A stretch of 64,000 nt of DNA from Acanthosepion pharaonis (taxonomy: Eukaryota; Mollusca; Cephalopoda; Sepiida; Sepiidae), in assembly GCA_903632075.3 (NCBI GenBank), contig CAHIKZ030001199.1, positions 266,001-330,000 of the forward strand. Reading direction: 5' to 3'. Below are positions 38,390 through 50,929 of this stretch, piece after piece; position 1 is the first letter of the stretch; each line of letters starts with the position of its first letter. The position numbers and the translations under genes are program-made. Below the pieces are notes generated by a model that was given only the letters and a program-made list of their open reading frames with translations, was not told where the DNA came from and made no database searches.

Positions 38390-38661
38390 CATTGTTAGGA
38401 AAAGGAAAAACCGAATTCCAATTTGGTGACACCAAGATAAAACAATACTACAATAGAAATATCTGGGAAGTGTTTTATCAGAGGACGGAAAGTGCTACAC
38501 TGATAATCCGAAGCCGCAATAGAAAAGCGATCTATGCCTTCCAAAAGCTAAGGAAAGTATTAAGAAACATGATAATTTCATCAAAAACAAAGAAACGAAC
38601 TCTAAACTGTTACGTAATATCTGTCTATCTACATAACAACAAATTCTATAGAATCTCATGA
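38390..38661 (+). pseudogene. RTE-like LINE reverse transcriptase C-terminal relic
   Basis: One frame gives YLGSVLSEDGKCYTD, the RT thumb box of this LINE group (YLGSVLTEDGKC-EI). After a shift, AFQKLRKVLRN, SSKTKKRTLNCYVISV follow (usual AF-KL--VL, KTKKRLLNCYV-SVLLYG). The catalytic palm is not present here. It corresponds to the region just after the 22.0-kb relic in an intact element. Confidence 0.7.
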
Positions 38662-38761
38662 CTAATAGTTTAGCAGATTATTATTTATAGGAGGAATGGT
38701 ATATCTGCTCGAATTTCCTGAGGTTGACCTTCCAGGTCAGATGGAAGACAAAATGAGGTAG

Positions 38762-39112
38762 TTTTATGGGATCTTACCCATAATAATAATAATGGACTAT
38801 TCCATACTTAATAAATAATGCGCCTCAGGAGTATTTCAAGTCGAGTCAGTAGTTCGTCGAGTTAAGAGTCGAGTCAGAGGCAGTCCGAAACAGAGTCGCG
38901 TTCAGACAATTACTGCAAGACATTGGAATAATGATACTGGTCGAGACTACATTGTTCTCTCTACTAAACCTGATTGTTCATACTAACACTTCTACTTCTC
39001 TGCATATATTCCTTTTTGTAATATATCTGTGTTATTCCATACATGTATTCGAGTTCTTTTTATTGGTTCTACCTTGGACTATCACCGTGGTACAAGGAAC
39101 CGGACCATAACA
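38762..39112 (+). mobile_element. Solo LTR-like copy, short form
   Basis: Starts TTTTATGGGATCTTACCCAT, runs through a GGACTATTCCATAC block, TTCAAGTCGAGTCAG repeats and a TCTGTGTTATTCCATAC block, and ends GGTACAAGGAACCGGACCATAACA. It is the same family as 41903-42852 in inverted orientation but lacks about 600 internal bases. No matching target duplication is seen. Confidence 0.65.
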
Positions 39113-40020
39113 GAATCTAAGAGGAGCCTCTCCCTGCCAATATTGAAAATAATAGACATATGTCGTCTCATTACCAATCAATGTCATTCTATATTTAACG
39201 ATCTTTTCCAGGTAGTCGATTTTGTCTGGCTAAACTGGAGTGGGAATGATTGCTATAAAAAAGGGTTTTTCAGTGAGCTGTTTATTAAGCGTCAAACAAT
39301 ACAGACGTGTTTTCTTTCGTGTCTGAAACGGCTCCCAATTAAGGAAAGAACGATTCCCTCTAGATAGAACGAGTCGTCATGAACGTTAACAAAATAGTAA
39401 GGTCAAAATACGCTCTTTTGAAGTTGTTTTATCTCTGGACTCAAAACAACTACCGAACAACGGCTTGTGAGAGAAGAATGCAACTTTATTATCGAATTGA
39501 CCTCATCGCCAAGGACCTCACTAGCAAAAGAGCGCAAGGTGGTTCTACAGAAGAATACTTAGAATAACGTGGCCGGAACGAAGAAATTTTAGAGAAAAAA
39601 AGAACGAGAAGGACATATAAACTTGAATTAAGAAAGAGGCATATAAAACTTCCTACAGCAAATAATGAGGAAAGACGGCTTGCAAAATTGGATACTCTCG
39701 GTGTTGATTGAATGTAAGATGGACAGACTAGAACAACGTATAATGTGTCTAGCAAGCTTGGGTAAATTCATGGCGAACAAACTAAATTTATTTAATAATA
39801 TACACGACAGGAAAGTGTGGGGAGCAGGGACGTCAATATCCTGAAGCAACATGGCGCATTGAAAAAGATCAGCTTTCTTTTGAAAGCGTCGCCCATGTGA
39901 CGACAACGTGACCATGCTAAACGGAAAGCTGATCATTTTAAAAAGTTTCAGTTATCTGTTCTGACTTGTTTTTATGTCCATCGTCTTTGTCAAATTGAAC
40001 TGAATTGCATTTTAATGAAT
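39113..40020. other. Unassigned sequence
   Basis: Open frames of up to 112 residues have no recognisable domain. Confidence 0.45.
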
Positions 40021-40026
40021 ATTGTC

Positions 40027-40460
40027 CTGAAGAAGGTTTATTAAACCGAAACGTCAGACGTCGACATTTCATTCATTTTAAACAACATAATTGCATTTAC
40101 GGATTTTTGTTTGTTTTTTCCAAATTTTTCTTCATTCTGTCGGATCTATATCCATTTACATTTGCTTATATATATAACAGACCGCATTCGCAAGTGTGTG
40201 TTTTTTTTAAACAACATATATGCAAATTTTTACGGAGTTACAGTAAGTTTGTCAGTGTAATTTATCTTTGAATATGATCTTGGAAAAAATTGAAAGTACT
40301 TTGTTTCGAAAAATGTAAGGTGCCTTCCTTGATAATCTTCATCTTAACATCAAGAATCTGATAAGAGAACTGAAATGGATTAGTATAAAAATATATGCAA
40401 TATATCTATACTATTCAATTAAACATATTTGAATGAAGATATGCTGCCTAAATATACGTA
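40027..40460 (+). pseudogene. Penelope-like element 5' region and N-terminal coding relic
   Basis: A hammerhead-like motif (CTGAAGA, GGTTT-ATT-AAACC stem, GAAACGTC) lies at 40027-40056. About 270 bases on, coding reads LDNLHLNIKNLIRELKWISI, then LYYSIKHI, and a shifted frame at ATGCTGCCTAAATATACG. This matches the PLE N-terminal block at 58.5 kb (EEIRLNIKKLIRQLEMTSIK, SILFNE, MLPKY). No RT follows. Confidence 0.55.
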
Positions 40461-40602
40461 ATAATAATGTAAAATGTCTTTTATTCATATATAAGTGTTG
40501 CTATATGTAATAAAATCTATAACATATGATAACATGTAAAAATTATAAGAATTTATCATATTTCAAGGCGAGCAAAAATTTTGTGAACTGAAACGAAAAT
40601 AG

Positions 40603-40605
<3 letters not shown>

Positions 40606-40661
<56 letters not shown>

Positions 40662-40744
40662 GAAGTAGAGTGAAAAAAGTTCAATATATCTGTCGACCGA
40701 CTTCAGTGTTTTGCGGAACACCGTTCAGCTGGGTCAGATCATCA
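40606..40744. repeat. (TA)n microsatellite and adjoining hammerhead-like word
   Basis: TA run at 40606-40659. At 40697-40744 the minus strand has CTGATGATCTGACCC, an inner GGTGTTCCGCAAAACACT and TGAAGTCGG. This begins like the other motif copies but ends without GAAA, so the fit is weak. Confidence 0.6.
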
Positions 40745-41897
40745 GATAAGTCCGTTGTGGATCCTTGAATAAGAATGTTTTGCTTCTCTTGAGACACTAA
40801 CACACTGTTCAGAGTTAACATCACAAATGATTTCTCTTCAATGTTTTGAAGATTTAAAAGAGGATAAATATGTCCATTAATAGCTTCTGAAATCTGTTTA
40901 TAAATTACAATCTCGGAAAGAACTCGAATTACTATTCATTTCAAACGTCGTAAATGCATCTGGAAGACATTTCCTAGCCAGCGGTATCGATCGAGATACT
41001 TGAAGAAAAACACTCATAGCTGGCACATAGGTCATGTAAGGAGTTGTTTTCATTAAATGATTGATTGATTTGTTGATTTTACGGGTTGTCGTCATATATT
41101 TCAGATGGTATGAATAATACTTTCTTTGATATTTCAAGTGAATATTTCATTAAAAATTCTTGAGAAAAGCAATTATTTACGAGATACAAGTCCCACTATT
41201 GAACCCATAGCTGTGCATAGGAGATTGATTTCTTCCCTTCCTCTTGGGTATCTTTGCATAATAAATGTAACGACCTCATCTAGAATATGAACTCGACCTT
41301 CAATGTTTCATTCTGAATTGCTATACATTAAACCACATGCACATTTAACGTGCGAGATTACTTTGCAAATTGGAACTCTCGTGCTTACTGCAATGTATAT
41401 AAAACTACGTCGATCATCAAAAACCTCATATAAAAACACCATCTGAGATAAATATTTCATTCGAGGAATATAGCATAACGTTCAAATTTTACTTTAGTAT
41501 GTTGGATAGATGACATTAAATTATCTACCGAAATCTTTTACTTCATTTATCGAGATTTTTTTTATTTTAGAAGTATTAACGATAAATTATATATAGCCAG
41601 TAATAAAAGAAAAAATCTGAATTTAGCGAGTTGTCCAATAGTTTTAATAGTGGTCAATAGATTCCAAGCTTCATTCTTTCGTGTCAATGTTGAGTTTACC
41701 TCATTTCACTGTGCAATAATAATCTTTTATAATTTAATACATTGCAAAGAATGAATGTTATACAAGCCCAACGCAGATCAGTATCATCACTATCCCGATA
41801 TTAGATATTCTCTGTACAGTGTCGGTTCAGGACTTGCGATGTTGATGTATCTCCACAATTTCTATCTTTTGTTGCTCTTAAAATTGTTGTGTCTTTT
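40745..41897. other. Unassigned sequence
   Basis: No recognised gene or element. Confidence 0.5.
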
Positions 41898-41902
41898 ATA
41901 TC

Positions 41903-42852
41903 TGTTATGGTCCGTTTCCTTGTACCACAGTGGTAGTCCAAGGTAGAACCAATAAAAAAGAACTCGAACACGGATATGGAATAACACAGATATATTACAA
42001 ACAAGAATATGTACAGAGAAGTAGAAAGTGTTAGTACGAACAATCAGGTTTAGTAGTAATTGTCTGAACGCGACTCAATTTCGGACTGCCTCTGACTCGA
42101 CTGACAGACTTTTGACGGACTTCTCCTGACTTGACTGACAGACTCACCCCTGACGGATCTTCAAGGCCGGACGTGGTATCTGAGCTCGTGGGCTTTAAAA
42201 ATATGCCCTTTGAACGCGTATAAACGGGCATCATGTGGTACGAAAGGCCGGTTTCAGGTTCCCCGTGAGTTCAACCGATCAGCCTGTCAGCCGGTGGGCT
42301 TCGACTGAAAAATCACCATCCCCTTTGAACGCGGTGTATGAATCAAACAGGGTTGTAGGGTCTGGTATATTCATAAAAGCAATTAACCTCGAGTGATTAG
42401 TCCGAAGGTTGGTTCGGCGAAACAATATCCAAAGTCTATAGCCCGCCCGAATGTGCAGAGAGTTCTGGACTGATAAGCCTCTCTGATGCTCTGTCGGTCG
42501 CCCTGACTTATATAAGAGGGACCGTTCATTAATTTAGGTGGTCACCATCATCCCCACCAGAGTATCATGTTGAACAAGGCCGGTTTAACGTGGGATCTCC
42601 GAACCGGTGGGCTCGGCAAAAAATATGCCCTTTGAACGCGTATAAACGGGTTCAGGGTGGGTTTACTTTCCCCGAAAGAGACTCCGCCCTTCAGCGTAGC
42701 CTCGTTCGGGTTCCTCCCCGCCTAAAGGCAGAGAGTTCAACCGATCAGCCGGTCGCCCAACTTCGGACTGAACTCCCTGCTTCCTCTTGAGGCACAGTAT
42801 TTATTACGTATGGAATAGTCCATTATGGTATTATGGGTAAGGTCCCATAACA
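41903..42852 (-). mobile_element. Solo LTR (950 bp) with 5-bp target duplication
   Basis: On the minus strand it begins TGTTATGGGACC and ends GGTCCG... mirrored as CCATAACA, the inverted TG...CA termini of LTRs. ATATC lies on both sides (41898-41902 and 42853-42857), a 5-bp target duplication. The interior is GC-rich with an internal duplication: AAAAATATGCCCTTTGAACG occurs at 42197 and 42620, with shared GTTCAACCGATCAGCC words. TATATAAG (42511) and AATAAA are present. No internal retrotransposon genes remain. Confidence 0.8.
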
Positions 42853-42857
42853 ATATC

Positions 42858-44555
42858 CGTTCCGCTTCCTCTTCTGTATATTTAAACAACTTAATTATTA
42901 ACCACCCAAATCATCTTATTCCTTCCAGCATAACGTCCGTTTATACTCAATCTGCCCTTGAATAATCAAGTAAAATAAATGTTTCATATTTGAAATTTAA
43001 AGATATATTTTCAAAAATGCTTTCCAAGCATATGATTAAATATCTCTCAAAAATATATATGCTTGTGTGTACGACATCCTCCCCAAATATCTAACAGGGA
43101 AAAACATGTTAACTGGCCCAAAATGGTGTGGGTAAACGCTAAAAGAAACTAAACATAAAGCAGAAACAAACCCATATCTCTGAGCTTCACAGTATCGAGA
43201 TGGATTCTAATATCAGGATTTTTATTAAGTGTTTACTTATATTGTTTTTTTGTACATACGAATTGATTTGCTAATGAAACCAAATCAGGATTGCTTTTCG
43301 CACCGCATTCTGACTTCCGCCAAAATGGCACCTTAATAAATAGGAAGCGGCTTCCTTATTTATTTTGATTTGAGTCGCTATTCGTTAAAAGGAATGAGAC
43401 TGGGAAACTGCTTTTCAACAAAGATTCATTTGTTTATTGTTTCATTAATCTCCCTGTGCCTAATACCCGTTAGTGCCTTGAGCGATCTGGAAAATCGTTC
43501 TCGACTTAGATTATCCACAGTTCTTAAAATCTATCTCTTTCGTGTTCCAAATATGGTGCCTGCATTAAATGTTATTATACAACTTCAAATTGCTGAGATC
43601 TGAATTCAGAGAAAGTCTTTCTTCTTGAATGGTAGCCAACTACAGTTAAAAATGCATTATGCTTGCTATTTAACCTGTAGAGAGGCGAAGAAGAGATTGA
43701 TTTTTACTTTTTCTAACGATATTTTCACTAATGTTTTGAATAGTTTTGCGACGTACACTTGCCGTTGATAATTAGGTATATAACTCAATACTTTAATGTT
43801 AAGAGAAAACATTATTTAAGTAGAACCGCAAATAAATACTTAACATGTATCAAAAAGTAAAAGTCAACCAAAGATAATCATTTCAGTGAATACCTTTTTA
43901 GTAACCAGGGTCAACTTAACGCCCGTTAAATTCTAAATGAAAACCCAATTCATCGACGCACAATAATTCACACTAATTCGACTGAATAGTTCCACTCAAC
44001 TGTCACTCATTAATCACTGCAGTCAGTAGCCTGACACCTCTATTTATATACCTGGCGGAAAACATATATTCATAAGTCCAGAATGTTACGCTAGAGCCTC
44101 GGTGTCTGTAGTTACTCATTTACTTCCTATATGACAAGTAGTACTTTATTATTACAAAGATATTAGCTTTTTGTTTGTCATGTGTAAATACTGCGTAATG
44201 GCTAGGAGCTCAAATTTTCAGTAGCTCAGTAATCATTTTCATTGTCAGCATCAATCCCATAATCTTCAATATCCTAACATAAAAAATAGTCATAATCTGG
44301 ATTTATATAATAAATATTTACATAGAGATCTTACGTTTGCTTCGTATACTCCAATGCCTCATGTTTAGCAGAGTTTGACAACCTTTCAACTAGGCGATAA
44401 TATATCATCAATTTTTCCTAGACATTTACTATATTATATTTGGCATAGCATTACGAATTAATTATTAGATGTTTTGAATGGTACACAGTTATATATATTT
44501 AAGCTTCGCACCTTTATAGGTTATTCTTTCAGATAAGCAATATGGCCGTCGCTTC
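42858..44555. other. Unassigned sequence
   Basis: A 77-residue frame at 43370-43603 has a hydrophobic stretch (IVSLISLCLIPVSAL) but no context that would make it a gene. Confidence 0.45.
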
Positions 44556-44559
44556 TCTA

Positions 44560-45335
44560 GATCAACTGTATATTAACTGTTATATCTGAGCGTGCCTATC
44601 AACCTTTAGATAAAATATTTGAGGCTTGGGCTGGGGTTTCGAATATTTTGAAATCATCTGACACCTTTTGGGAAGCTGGTCATATTCTCAAATTGAAGGG
44701 TTATTGTATTTCTGGACGGAATATTTATTTTATACAGGCTTTCATATGAAAACGCAAAATGTAAATTTGCTGGAACAGTAACTATTCTAGATATTTTTGA
44801 ATTAATAAAAAGTTTTCTCTATAGATTTTTCTTTGACTCTGTGCTGTTCATATAATTTATCATCGATCTTTCTAATGTTATCAGTTCTCGACTCGTTTTA
44901 CATGCTTATGACATACCTATTTACTCCCGTTTTAATGGTAAGCCTGGTCTGTTTGATGAGGTCAGATCGGCAAGCGATCAAAAAACTTTTTACAATCTGT
45001 TTTTAACCGTGGCAGGAATGGCTGGCTTTAACTTCTCTAAATCAAAACTGCTTTCATTTAAACGTCTCAGATGATATGTTGTTACTTCCAATAGCGTGGC
45101 TGATGTTAACTCCAAGTAGAATGAATTCTTGCGCCTTCTCGAGCTAATGCTTTCTGCTGAAAAAATAAACAGATTATATTGAATTAATTGCTCGGCATGC
45201 CCGCTAGGAAAGTGGATTCAGTGTCTCCTGCTGGAATACTTTTTTCTCGAAGGAATCTATCTTACACATATATGAGACGTCACTGCATTGAATATTGTTG
45301 TAACAACTGGTGTGGTAATTCTGTTATATATATAT
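44560..45335 (+). pseudogene. CR1-like LINE reverse transcriptase relic
   Basis: In order: FWEAGHILKLKGYCISGRNI (usual FD-VWH-GLL-KL--YGISG), SVLFI-FIIDLSNVISSRL (usual SVL-P-LFLLFINDL), LHAYDIPIYSRFNGKPGLFD (the YADD box, now AYD), VAGMAGFNFSKSKLLSFKRL (usual W---N-V-FN--KT-LLSF) and FFSRRNLSYTYMRRHCIEYC (usual FFTP--L-LYKS-IRP-LEYC-H-W). Several stops and shifts; the palm motif is damaged. Confidence 0.7.
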
Positions 45336-45492
45336 ATATAGTAATTCTAAAATAAATATAGCGAAGAATGACCTGGCTTCTCGGTTTCAATTTTGGTCTT
45401 GACAACTGGTGGTAATTCTGTTATATATATATATATAGTAATTCTAAAATAAATATCGGTTTGGTCTTGACCTGGCTTCTCGGTTTCCCACC
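45306..45492. repeat. ~95-bp tandem duplication
   Basis: ACAACTGGTG, GGTAATTCTGTTATATATAT, AGTAATTCTAAAATAAATAT and CCTGGCTTCTCGGTTTC occur twice in the same order, starting at about 45303 and 45400. It falls at the end of the LINE relic, whose NNWCG codons are part of the duplicated word. Confidence 0.85.
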
Positions 45493-46585
45493 AACCTAAC
45501 ATAACCTCACTGTGAATTTACTATGATTATTTTCATGGTAATAGTGCCGAGAAACTTTCTTCTTTGTGTGATTATGTTACAAAGATAAATAACAATAACG
45601 TTATGCAAATGTAAGATAGCTATAGTAAATACATCCTTCTTCAGATTGATTTCTATCCAGAATTTCCCTTCTTTTAAATTGCTTGTTATTTCAAATTAAA
45701 AGGAACAAGAAAGTTGTTATTTAACCCATAGCTGGGTGAAGAAGAGAAATATTATTAACTTTACAAAGAGTGGAAAGTGAACGTAACGGATTGAGTCTGA
45801 ATTCGATCTCGTCTCGCAGATATATATATATTTTTAATTAAGTCCTTAATCCTTAAACGGGACTTACACACATAACACATCCGCATATTCCTAGTTGTAT
45901 ATATATAAAGTTTACTAAGACACTAGTAAAGTTAATTTACATACATCTTGAAAAACTTAAGTACATACCTGAATTTTGAAAGTTTTTGCATAAACCATTC
46001 CCAGGTTCAATCAGAAAATCGTATTCGCGGCGACTGATAACAACACAGGCAATTCCTTAAGTTCTGGCACAAATGCTTAAATGAAATTGAAAGAAAAATT
46101 GATAAAAAACCTCAAAAGACCAAATTCTTTTTTAAGGCTATCCTTAATAAAGTCACCGAGACATATATTGGTTCCAGAAGCATAATCAAATATCCCTTTG
46201 ATTTCAAAGAGAAGACAGCGAATTACAGTTTGTTTTTTATTTCTTAGAATGTAACTCAAGAAAATGAATTTATGTCTACAATCTTAGTTAATTCCTCAGA
46301 TGCGTCGCAAAATGAATCAAGTTTCTTTATCGCTCGGAAGCAAGGTCGAAGATTTTTCTTCTGATCAAATGTTCACTGGGTGTTACATTAGGATGTCTTG
46401 TGGCTTATTTTTCCTAACTAGAAATGAAATTCAACGAAGACCTTTTGAAAGACACAGAATAAAACCATTTTAAGACAGTATTGCTACCGGGTGTTGATGA
46501 CCTATATGCAATATTTCTAAAACCTTAACATCAATTGAGTGATACAAATGACAGAATGATTCGATTTAGTGTTTTCCATTTAAAT
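45493..46585. other. Unassigned sequence
   Basis: Nothing recognised. Confidence 0.5.
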
Positions 46586-46586
46586 C

Positions 46587-46588
<2 letters not shown>

Positions 46589-46645
<57 letters not shown>

Positions 46646-46905
46646 ATCAAAATATGCGCAGTCTTGTGATGCTATGCAAAAATAAATCAAAGTAAACGTG
46701 ACCAACCTTTACTTGTATATCTCGCTCTCACTCATTCTCGCATTCTCATTCATTTCTGACTTTCTCTTCCTCCTTTTCTCTATCTACCATATTATCTCTC
46801 TCTCACTCTTATTCGATCACTAATTATCTCCATTTCTTTCTCTCATTCTCTCTTTCTCTCTCTTTCTCTTTCTCTCTCTCTCTCTCTGTCTCTCTCTCTT
46901 GATAT
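46589..46905. repeat. (TA)n tract and CT-rich polypyrimidine block
   Basis: TA 46589-46640; from 46719 to 46900 the plus strand is almost purely pyrimidine, ending in (TC)n. Confidence 0.9.
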
Positions 46906-47403
46906 TTGATAATTAAAAGTCATATAGAAATATTCAGTTAACAGTTATTGTGAGTTAAATGCCGGGGTTACAAAACCTGAGCAGTAATAAATATAAAAAA
47001 AAGGACGTGGCTTCCGTAGTCGTGAACAGAAAGACCCAAACAGTATACCCCTGTTTATTAAATAAATATTTTATATTTGAAACAATATTAAGGATAGAAA
47101 ATTCAGATGAGGGCTAAAAAAACGTTAATAACAAAAGATGAGGATTAGGTTTCGTCCACATCCTCCTTCTTTCAGAATCATCTTTATGATGTTGCTGACC
47201 TTCTCCTAGACTGGTTTCCAAGAACTAAAATTGATATCTAACCTTTAGCTGGTGAAAATGGAAAGAACATTTTTACATTTTGCTGGAGTCAACGTCTGTC
47301 ATCGGATGGAGTTCGAATGCACATAAATTACACTATCTGCTAATTAAATAATGCAACGAATGGACAAATAAAGAAAGTTATTTTTCAACAGGCAAGGACA
47401 TCC

Positions 47404-47405
<2 letters not shown>
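46906..47405. other. Unassigned sequence
   Basis: Nothing recognised. Confidence 0.5.
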
Positions 47406-47406
<1 letters not shown>

Positions 47407-47481
<75 letters not shown>

Positions 47482-47560
47482 CTGTGTGCGTGTGTGTGTG
47501 TGTGTTATAAAAACATAGGAAATCCCAACAAAGATCTACTATATCTTTATATCTCTCTCT

Positions 47561-47650
<90 letters not shown>

Positions 47651-47821
47651 TAAAAACAAGAAATTTTATATTGTATGCCATGATAGATCTTAAAAAAAAC
47701 ACACATTCAGAACTGTTAACGGAGAACTAAAATTATGAGGAAAAGAAAAAGTGGATGACATGAACATGGACAGGGAGGAAAAATATTATAAAAACTTATA
47801 CCAACTAACAGCGCAGCACAG

Positions 47822-47891
<70 letters not shown>

Positions 47892-47896
47892 TATGT

Positions 47897-47991
<95 letters not shown>

Positions 47992-48007
47992 TTATACACA
48001 CGCACAA

Positions 48008-48056
<49 letters not shown>
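47407..48056. repeat. Cluster of (TA)n, (GT)n and (CA)n microsatellites
   Basis: TA 47407-47480 with GT 47484-47505; CA 47561-47578 with TA 47578-47647; TA 47825-47883, 47910-47988 and 48009-48056, with CATA steps between. Confidence 0.95.
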
Positions 48057-48059
<3 letters not shown>

Positions 48060-48230
48060 TATATACATATGAAGAAATATACTCTTAAGGTGTGCTATAT
48101 TTATGGGATAAAGTGCTCAATATCAGACATAGAGCGTGTGTAACTCTAAAATGAACATAGAAGTCAACACTTAAAAGCGACAGTCAGTTTCATGCTAGAC
48201 GCAATCGTCAGGCCAACTATTGCGTCTAAA
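48060..48230 (-). repeat. Dispersed repeat (2-kb family), minus copy
   Basis: On the minus strand: GGCCTGACGATTGCGTCTAG, CATGAAACTGACTGTCGC, AAGTGTTGACTTCTATGTTC, then AGCACTTTATCCCATAAATA and a TATATTTCTTC end at the (TA)n junction. CTGACGA-hairpin-GAAAC lies at 48188-48211. It forms an inverted pair with 48546-48712. Confidence 0.8.
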
Positions 48231-48451
48231 AACTGGCGGAGTTTATTGCAACATGGTGCGCTCTTTTTCTCACAGTTGGTGACCAACTGACCGTACTATG
48301 CTGGCCCGTACTATGGTGGACAAAATCAAAAACAAACAACGCGCCTGCGCGAAATTAAAACTATAAAATGATGAAAACATATCAACCACTCCCTGCATAT
48401 ATATAAAAGTAAACATTGATGTCAACACATTCGTCAGGCAGCCTTTTCTAC

Positions 48452-48545
48452 TAATACTCGTGTGGTTTTCTCTGCTATAGCTACACTTGTATCCATGAGG
48501 AAATACGTTCTTCCACCTCACCAGTGTAGTTCCCTGATTCATTTA
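48452..48545 (+). pseudogene. Penelope-like element fragment (before GIY-YIG)
   Basis: The plus strand reads TRVVFSAIATLVSMRKYVLP, PHQCSSLI, the same stretch as the minus-strand PLE at 49.3 kb (VFSAIPTLAPMRKGVLPSHN, NCSLIYLL), ending where the dispersed repeat copy starts. Confidence 0.6.
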
Positions 48546-48701
48546 TTTAGGCGGCCTGGCGATTACGTCTAGCATGAAACATCCTGTCGCCTCTGAGTGT
48601 TGAGTTCAATATTCACTTTTATATTTATATTTACATACGCTCTATCTCTAGGTATTGAGCACTTTATACTATAAATATAGCAAACCTTAAAACTATATTT
48701 C

Positions 48702-48766
<65 letters not shown>
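48546..48766 (+). repeat. Dispersed repeat (2-kb family), plus copy, and (TA)n
   Basis: GGCCTGGCGATTACGTCTAG, CATGAAACATCCTGTCGCC, GAGTGTTGAGTTCAATATTC and ACTATATTTCTTCA lead directly into (TA)n (48704-48766). Confidence 0.8.
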
Positions 48767-48771
<5 letters not shown>

Positions 48772-49032
48772 CATCATAAACAGACACACTTTGTTTTAAT
48801 AATACAACACATGATAAAAAGTAAAAGAAAAACTGAAAATCCAGCTGGCAAACAGGCTTCGTACCTCGCCCCACAGAGGTAAATCGAGGTTAATTAATAT
48901 GTATATATTATCAAAAAAAGGAATGAAGATTATGTGGAAAACGTATTTAGATGGAAGTCTATTGGAAACCAAAGAGGTAATCCTTCTGTTTGAGAAGGTT
49001 TCATATATAAAGTTATATGGCCTACAATATTT

Positions 49033-49311
49033 TTAGATGAGTATTAGAGACCTACTCACGACGGAATACGAGTCCACACTGAAATTACCAGCACAATTTC
49101 GGTTATATAAAAGGTGTTCCCCGATAGAAGATCCATATATATTGGTGAGAACAACAGATGATGAATAATTCGATTGCCTTTCAGTCGTTCTTCTTATGTA
49201 GAGCGAACTGCAAGTACATTTCAATAAATAAATCAGGGAACAATTATTGTGAGAGGGAAGAACGCCTTTCCGCATGGGTGCAAGTGTAGGTATAGCAGAG
49301 AAAACCACACG
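49033..49311 (-). pseudogene. Penelope-like element GIY-YIG endonuclease relic
   Basis: The minus strand reads VFSAIPTLAPMRKGVLPSHN, NCSLIYLLKCTCSSLYIRRT, TERQSNYSSSVVLTN, then SSIGEHLLYNRNCAGNFS. This matches PLE-type GIY-YIG nucleases (VYL--C-CG--YIGRTT-RLSDR-KQH, then SSI--HL----C). The YIG of the second motif is YIR, so the catalytic core is damaged. Flanking RT is not present. Confidence 0.75.
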
Positions 49312-50010
49312 AGTATTAGCAGAAACGTTGCACTGTCGAACTGCTAAGGAAATCCGTTTAGCCTATCTGGCAGTAATGCTACCATGGGTAGGTATACAGT
49401 GTATTCATTGCATTATTAGAAATATTCATAGAAATATGATTTAAAACCAGTTTATTAAACAGGTTGTTAATTTTTTTTAAAAACGGAAAATAACGTTGAA
49501 AATAATTCATTAAGACTAGACGTCGAAAAAACTGAAAGAGAAATGTATGACGCGACCCAATTTTCAGAAAGAGATTTATAGCGTCTTGGATTTTCGAAAA
49601 GTCATTTTTGGTAAGAAATGCTACCTAACTTTTGCATGGAAAGACACCTTATCAATTTGGATAAAGAGAAATTTTGGGGGAAACAATTTTTAATCAGAGA
49701 AAACTTTGGGTTGAGGACTGGAACGATATACAGGTTTGACACCCACTAAAGTAGAGACATTTCAATGTAGATAATTAAATTTTATCATAAAACAAAGAGG
49801 TAAAAAAAAAAAGGGACAATTGCTTTTGGCTCACAGAGGGCGCCAAGAAGGCGGAAAAGATCCTTTTAAAGTCAAGACTAATTAGCAGCGGGCAATGACA
49901 AAGTCCATGAGAGAAAGCCAAAAGGTCATTGTTGCAAAAAAGGGATTTTGTTTTTTAAACAAGAACGATAATAAACAGAGGGGAGAGGATGTTCGATCTC
50001 GAATACGATC
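49312..50010. other. Unassigned sequence
   Basis: Nothing recognised. Confidence 0.5.
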
Positions 50011-50094
50011 CGTGACCTGCGGAAGAAAAAAGGAAAGAAATGTTGATTATAAAACACGCCCTGCGGAAGAAAAGGGAAAGAAATGTCGATCAGG
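50011..50094. repeat. Two tandem copies of a ~43-bp purine-rich unit
   Basis: CCTGCGGAAGAAAA, GGAAAGAAATGT and GAT occur in the same order at 50017 and 50061. Confidence 0.85.
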
Positions 50095-50350
50095 AACGAT
50101 TTTAACCTGACATACGAGAGACTAAGAGATGGATTGCGCCGCCCCACCAAAGGTACTTTTACGAAAACAGAATTTTCGAGAAATGGGACCCCAGTTTGTT
50201 GCGGCGTCAATAAAAAGGACCCCAGTCGACTCAGTTGAGTTGGAGTTGGGTTGATATGGACCGCGGGCAGGGATAGAGCCTGAACGCGGCCATCAGGCCC
50301 GATTCACTCGCCCTTTGCGGGCCTCAGCCCAAGTCGAAGACAGGAAATCG

Positions 50351-50655
50351 TAGACGAAGAAGAAGATTGCCTGAAAGCCTGAGAAGAAATCGAAAGTCGA
50401 TGAGAAGTTAAAGTTCATCCCCGGACGGCAGCGAGAAAAGAACCCTCAGAGAAGAACAGCCCAAGTAGATGAAGAAGAAGAATGAAAGCCTGAGAAGAAT
50501 TTGCAGACCTGAAAGTTGAGAAGTTAAAGTTCATCCCCGGACGGCAGCGAGAAAAGTCAGACAAGAAGAATTAGATTTCTGAAAGCCTGAGAAGAATTGG
50601 AGCTGCAGAAGCCGAAAGTCGATAAGTTAAAGTTCTTCGGACGGCAGTTCCTCAG
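50351..50655. repeat. Three imperfect ~95-115-bp tandem units, purine-rich
   Basis: Units begin near 50351, 50466 and 50561. Each has GAAGAAGA, TGAAAGCCTGAGAAGAA, GAAAGT, GAAGTTAAAGTTCATC and CGGACGGCAGCGAGAAAAG in order; the third is most diverged. Frames do not stay open. Together with the GC-rich block at 50200-50340 this looks like an untranslated part of an unidentified element. Confidence 0.85.
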
Positions 50656-50929
50656 ACGACAGAGAGTTGCGGCTAAGTTGAAACAAGAAATCTTCCACCA
50701 ATTTCAAGCCCAAGCAGACGAAGAAGAAAAGTCGGAGAGAAGAATTTTCGATTTAGCCCCGTCGAACTGAACCACCCTTGACATACATAAAATTTGAAAG
50801 TAGGTAATTCGAAATTGTTGATCTTGTTATAGTCCACAGAGCGGGTCGGGAAATGAGAACACTTTTTGTTTTTATGTAACGACTTTAAATATAAAAGGTT
50901 GCTACCCTTTTATCAGCAATTTTGGTCTA

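Noticed and set aside
43370..43603. Possible small membrane protein of 77 residues
   Set aside because: One hydrophobic stretch is not enough; AT-rich DNA often gives such frames.
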